Part shown: positions 62,285 to 64,000 of the stretch, one piece after another | Layout: each line of letters starts with the position of its first letter | Position numbering within the stretch: the first letter of the stretch is position 1 | Source: Anomaloglossus baeobatrachus | Taxonomy: Eukaryota > Chordata > Amphibia > Anura > Aromobatidae | NCBI RefSeq assembly: GCF_048569485.1 | Contig: NW_027442222.1 | Location: forward strand, 1 to 64,000 | Direction of reading: 5' to 3' | DNA: 64,000 bases | Made by a program: the position numbers and the translations under genes | The notes under the pieces: model-generated | Databases searched by the model: none | What the model was told of the DNA's origin: nothing | The model's input: only the letters and a program-made list of their open reading frames with translations

Positions 62285-63674
62285 CTTCTTAACCCAGTTT
62301 CCAAAAGCAGAACTCAATTCACCTGATTCATATTAGCCCGATTTAATGAATTGGAAGAAAGCATACGTCTTCATATGCACCTCAATTTGGCCCATTCACT
62401 TTTCACACTTCCTCCTTTTGTTTTTTATCTTTCACACTTTTGACTTTCTTTATTCATCCAAATAGCAAACTCATCACCACTCAACCTGACCAACTCGGCT
62501 ATGTCCCCGTGCTGCAGTTCTCTGTCTTATCTAGATCATTTGCAATTGAATGGAATAGATCCCTTTTGGACAAAGTGGATTCACCTGCTGCTGCAGTGAC
62601 CACAGGTGTGATAACATCTAGAATTGGCATCTGGTGCGATCTCTCCGCTTCCACTCCAAAGAAAGTTACCTGTTTATTCCTATCATGCATTGGTTTTTGG
62701 GGTTTTCTTTGAGTAATGATGATCTCTTTAGTAGTCTGTTGGCGCCCTCTCCTGGAGGAATAGTTTGCTTGCTCTTGGACATTCTAAAAGAGAGGTCATG
62801 ATAGACATTGAGCTTCTGAGCTCAATTGGGGACAGTCATGGGTGATGAATGTTTGCAACCTACTGCGAAGCCTCATACCGCAATATAAGGAACGTCAAAT
62901 ACTAAGAAAGGGCGGCCTATGAAAGAATTACTACTTTCAATAAGTACACTTAAACGGCTAATTGGGAATAGAAAAACTGTAAAAAGCCCTCTGAGAAAGC
63001 CCCCCTCTAACCTTTGATAGTAAGCTTTTCTGTAGTCTGCCTGTTGATGTATTTTCCGTTTGAACTGTGCACAACATGAAGAGACGGAACACTGGCGGCT
63101 TGTCACAATGCCCCCCGATGACATCACAATAGCGCTGCTGCCTAGAAAACAAGCTGCGCAGAAGAAGTTGTTCTTTGGGTGGGAGGGTGGGCTAGTGGAA
63201 GGAGGGGGCAATCTCTTTTTTTCCCGGGTGGTAGGGGGATGACAGGAGAAGGGAAGCGGGTGGTGAGAAAGGTACAGAGGGCAGGGTTTGGGGGCTGGGA
63301 AGGAAAGGGAAAAGATTAGGGTTTGGGGATGATGAAAGGGCTTTCTACGGGTAAGGATGGCAAAGGGTGGCAGTGACGGAAAGTCAGGCAACCTGTCCTG
63401 TCCGTCTTTTTGTATCGTGAATTGGAAAGACTGCAAGGGGGAGGGGAGTTGCTTGCGCCCTAAAGGAGGAGTTATTCAGATTCATTGCAGTGGGCGGCGG
63501 CTGCAAAACGCACCATTCTTCTTGTTTTGGCTCTGCAAAGCAGCCTTTTCAAGGGTTGGCTTGGGTGACAAAATGTCTTGTGTAGGCGTGGGTTTGTCTC
63601 CCTCTCGCTCTCTCTCCCTAAGATGTGTCCGGCATAGGCCAGGGTGCCACTCGAGGCCCAAACCAATTCTGGTT

Positions 63675-63862
63675 ATCGCTTCTCGGCCTTTTGGCTAAGA
63701 TCAAGTGTAGTATCTGTTCTTATCAGTTTAATATCTGATACGTCCCCTATCTGGGGACCATATATTAAATGGATTTTTAGAACAGGGAGATGGAAAAAGA
63801 GCTTGCTCTGTCCACTCCACGCATTGACCTGGTATTGCAGTACCTCCAGGAACGGTGCACCC
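63675..63862 (+). ncRNA. RNU2: U2 snRNA, copy 37
   Basis: Last whole gene; 3' box at 63875-63889. Its spacer is cut by the window edge at 64000. Confidence 0.98.
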
Positions 63863-64000
63863 CTTCTTAACCCAGTTTCCAAAAGCAGAACTCAATTCAC
63901 CTGATTCATATTAGCCCGATTTAATGAATTGGAAGAAAGCATACGTCTTCATATGCACCTCAATTTGGCCCATTCACTTTTCACACTTCCTCCTTTTGTT

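Larger units (their letters stand above)
46353..64000 (+). repeat. Tandem array of U2 snRNA units, right block
   Basis: The same 1,578-bp unit continues after the LINE with 11 whole U2 genes and runs off the right edge, where the last spacer is cut. One interval (60518 to 62097) is 1,579 bp because of an extra T. The units match those left of the LINE, so both blocks belong to one array that was split by a later insertion. Confidence 0.98.

Overview
The window is a vertebrate, most likely teleost fish, U2 snRNA gene cluster. It is a head-to-tail tandem array, all on the + strand, of a unit of about 1,578 bp holding one 188-nt U2 gene and about 1,390 bp of spacer. It contains 37 whole U2 genes and two U2 loci cut by retrotransposon DNA; the array runs off both ends. 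The fish assignment rests on the metazoan-type U2 RNA, vertebrate-type snRNA gene signals (3' box, upstream GC box), and a U2-targeted Tx1-clade LINE resembling the Keno elements described from fish. It is an inference.

Layout: 1-284 is the 3' end of a U2-targeted element whose body lies left of the window. It joins the 3' part of a U2 gene (285-435). From there to 42900 is uninterrupted array with 26 whole U2 genes. At 42901-46352 a 5'-truncated LINE, with a 1,042-residue open frame (partial AP endonuclease, reverse transcriptase, CCHC finger), interrupts a U2 gene after nt 46 and is flanked by a 9-bp target duplication. From 46353 to 64000 the array resumes with 11 more whole genes.

The two insertions have unrelated 3' UTRs but the same 3' junction, U2 nt 38, and a shared terminal TTAAATCAAA. 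So two different element lineages appear to use one site just downstream of the branch-point-recognition sequence. The left tail is rich in hairpins, including a C(UUCG)G tetraloop.

The units are almost identical. I noticed nine private differences (four substitutions, five small indels) in about 60 kb, none in a U2 gene; four of the indels fall in four adjacent unit intervals between 32.8 and 37.7 kb. Each spacer carries a short-loop G-quadruplex motif about 490 bp upstream of U2 and a near-consensus CTCF motif about 925 bp upstream. No protein-coding host gene is supported; the many open frames in the spacers are copies of the same chance frames.
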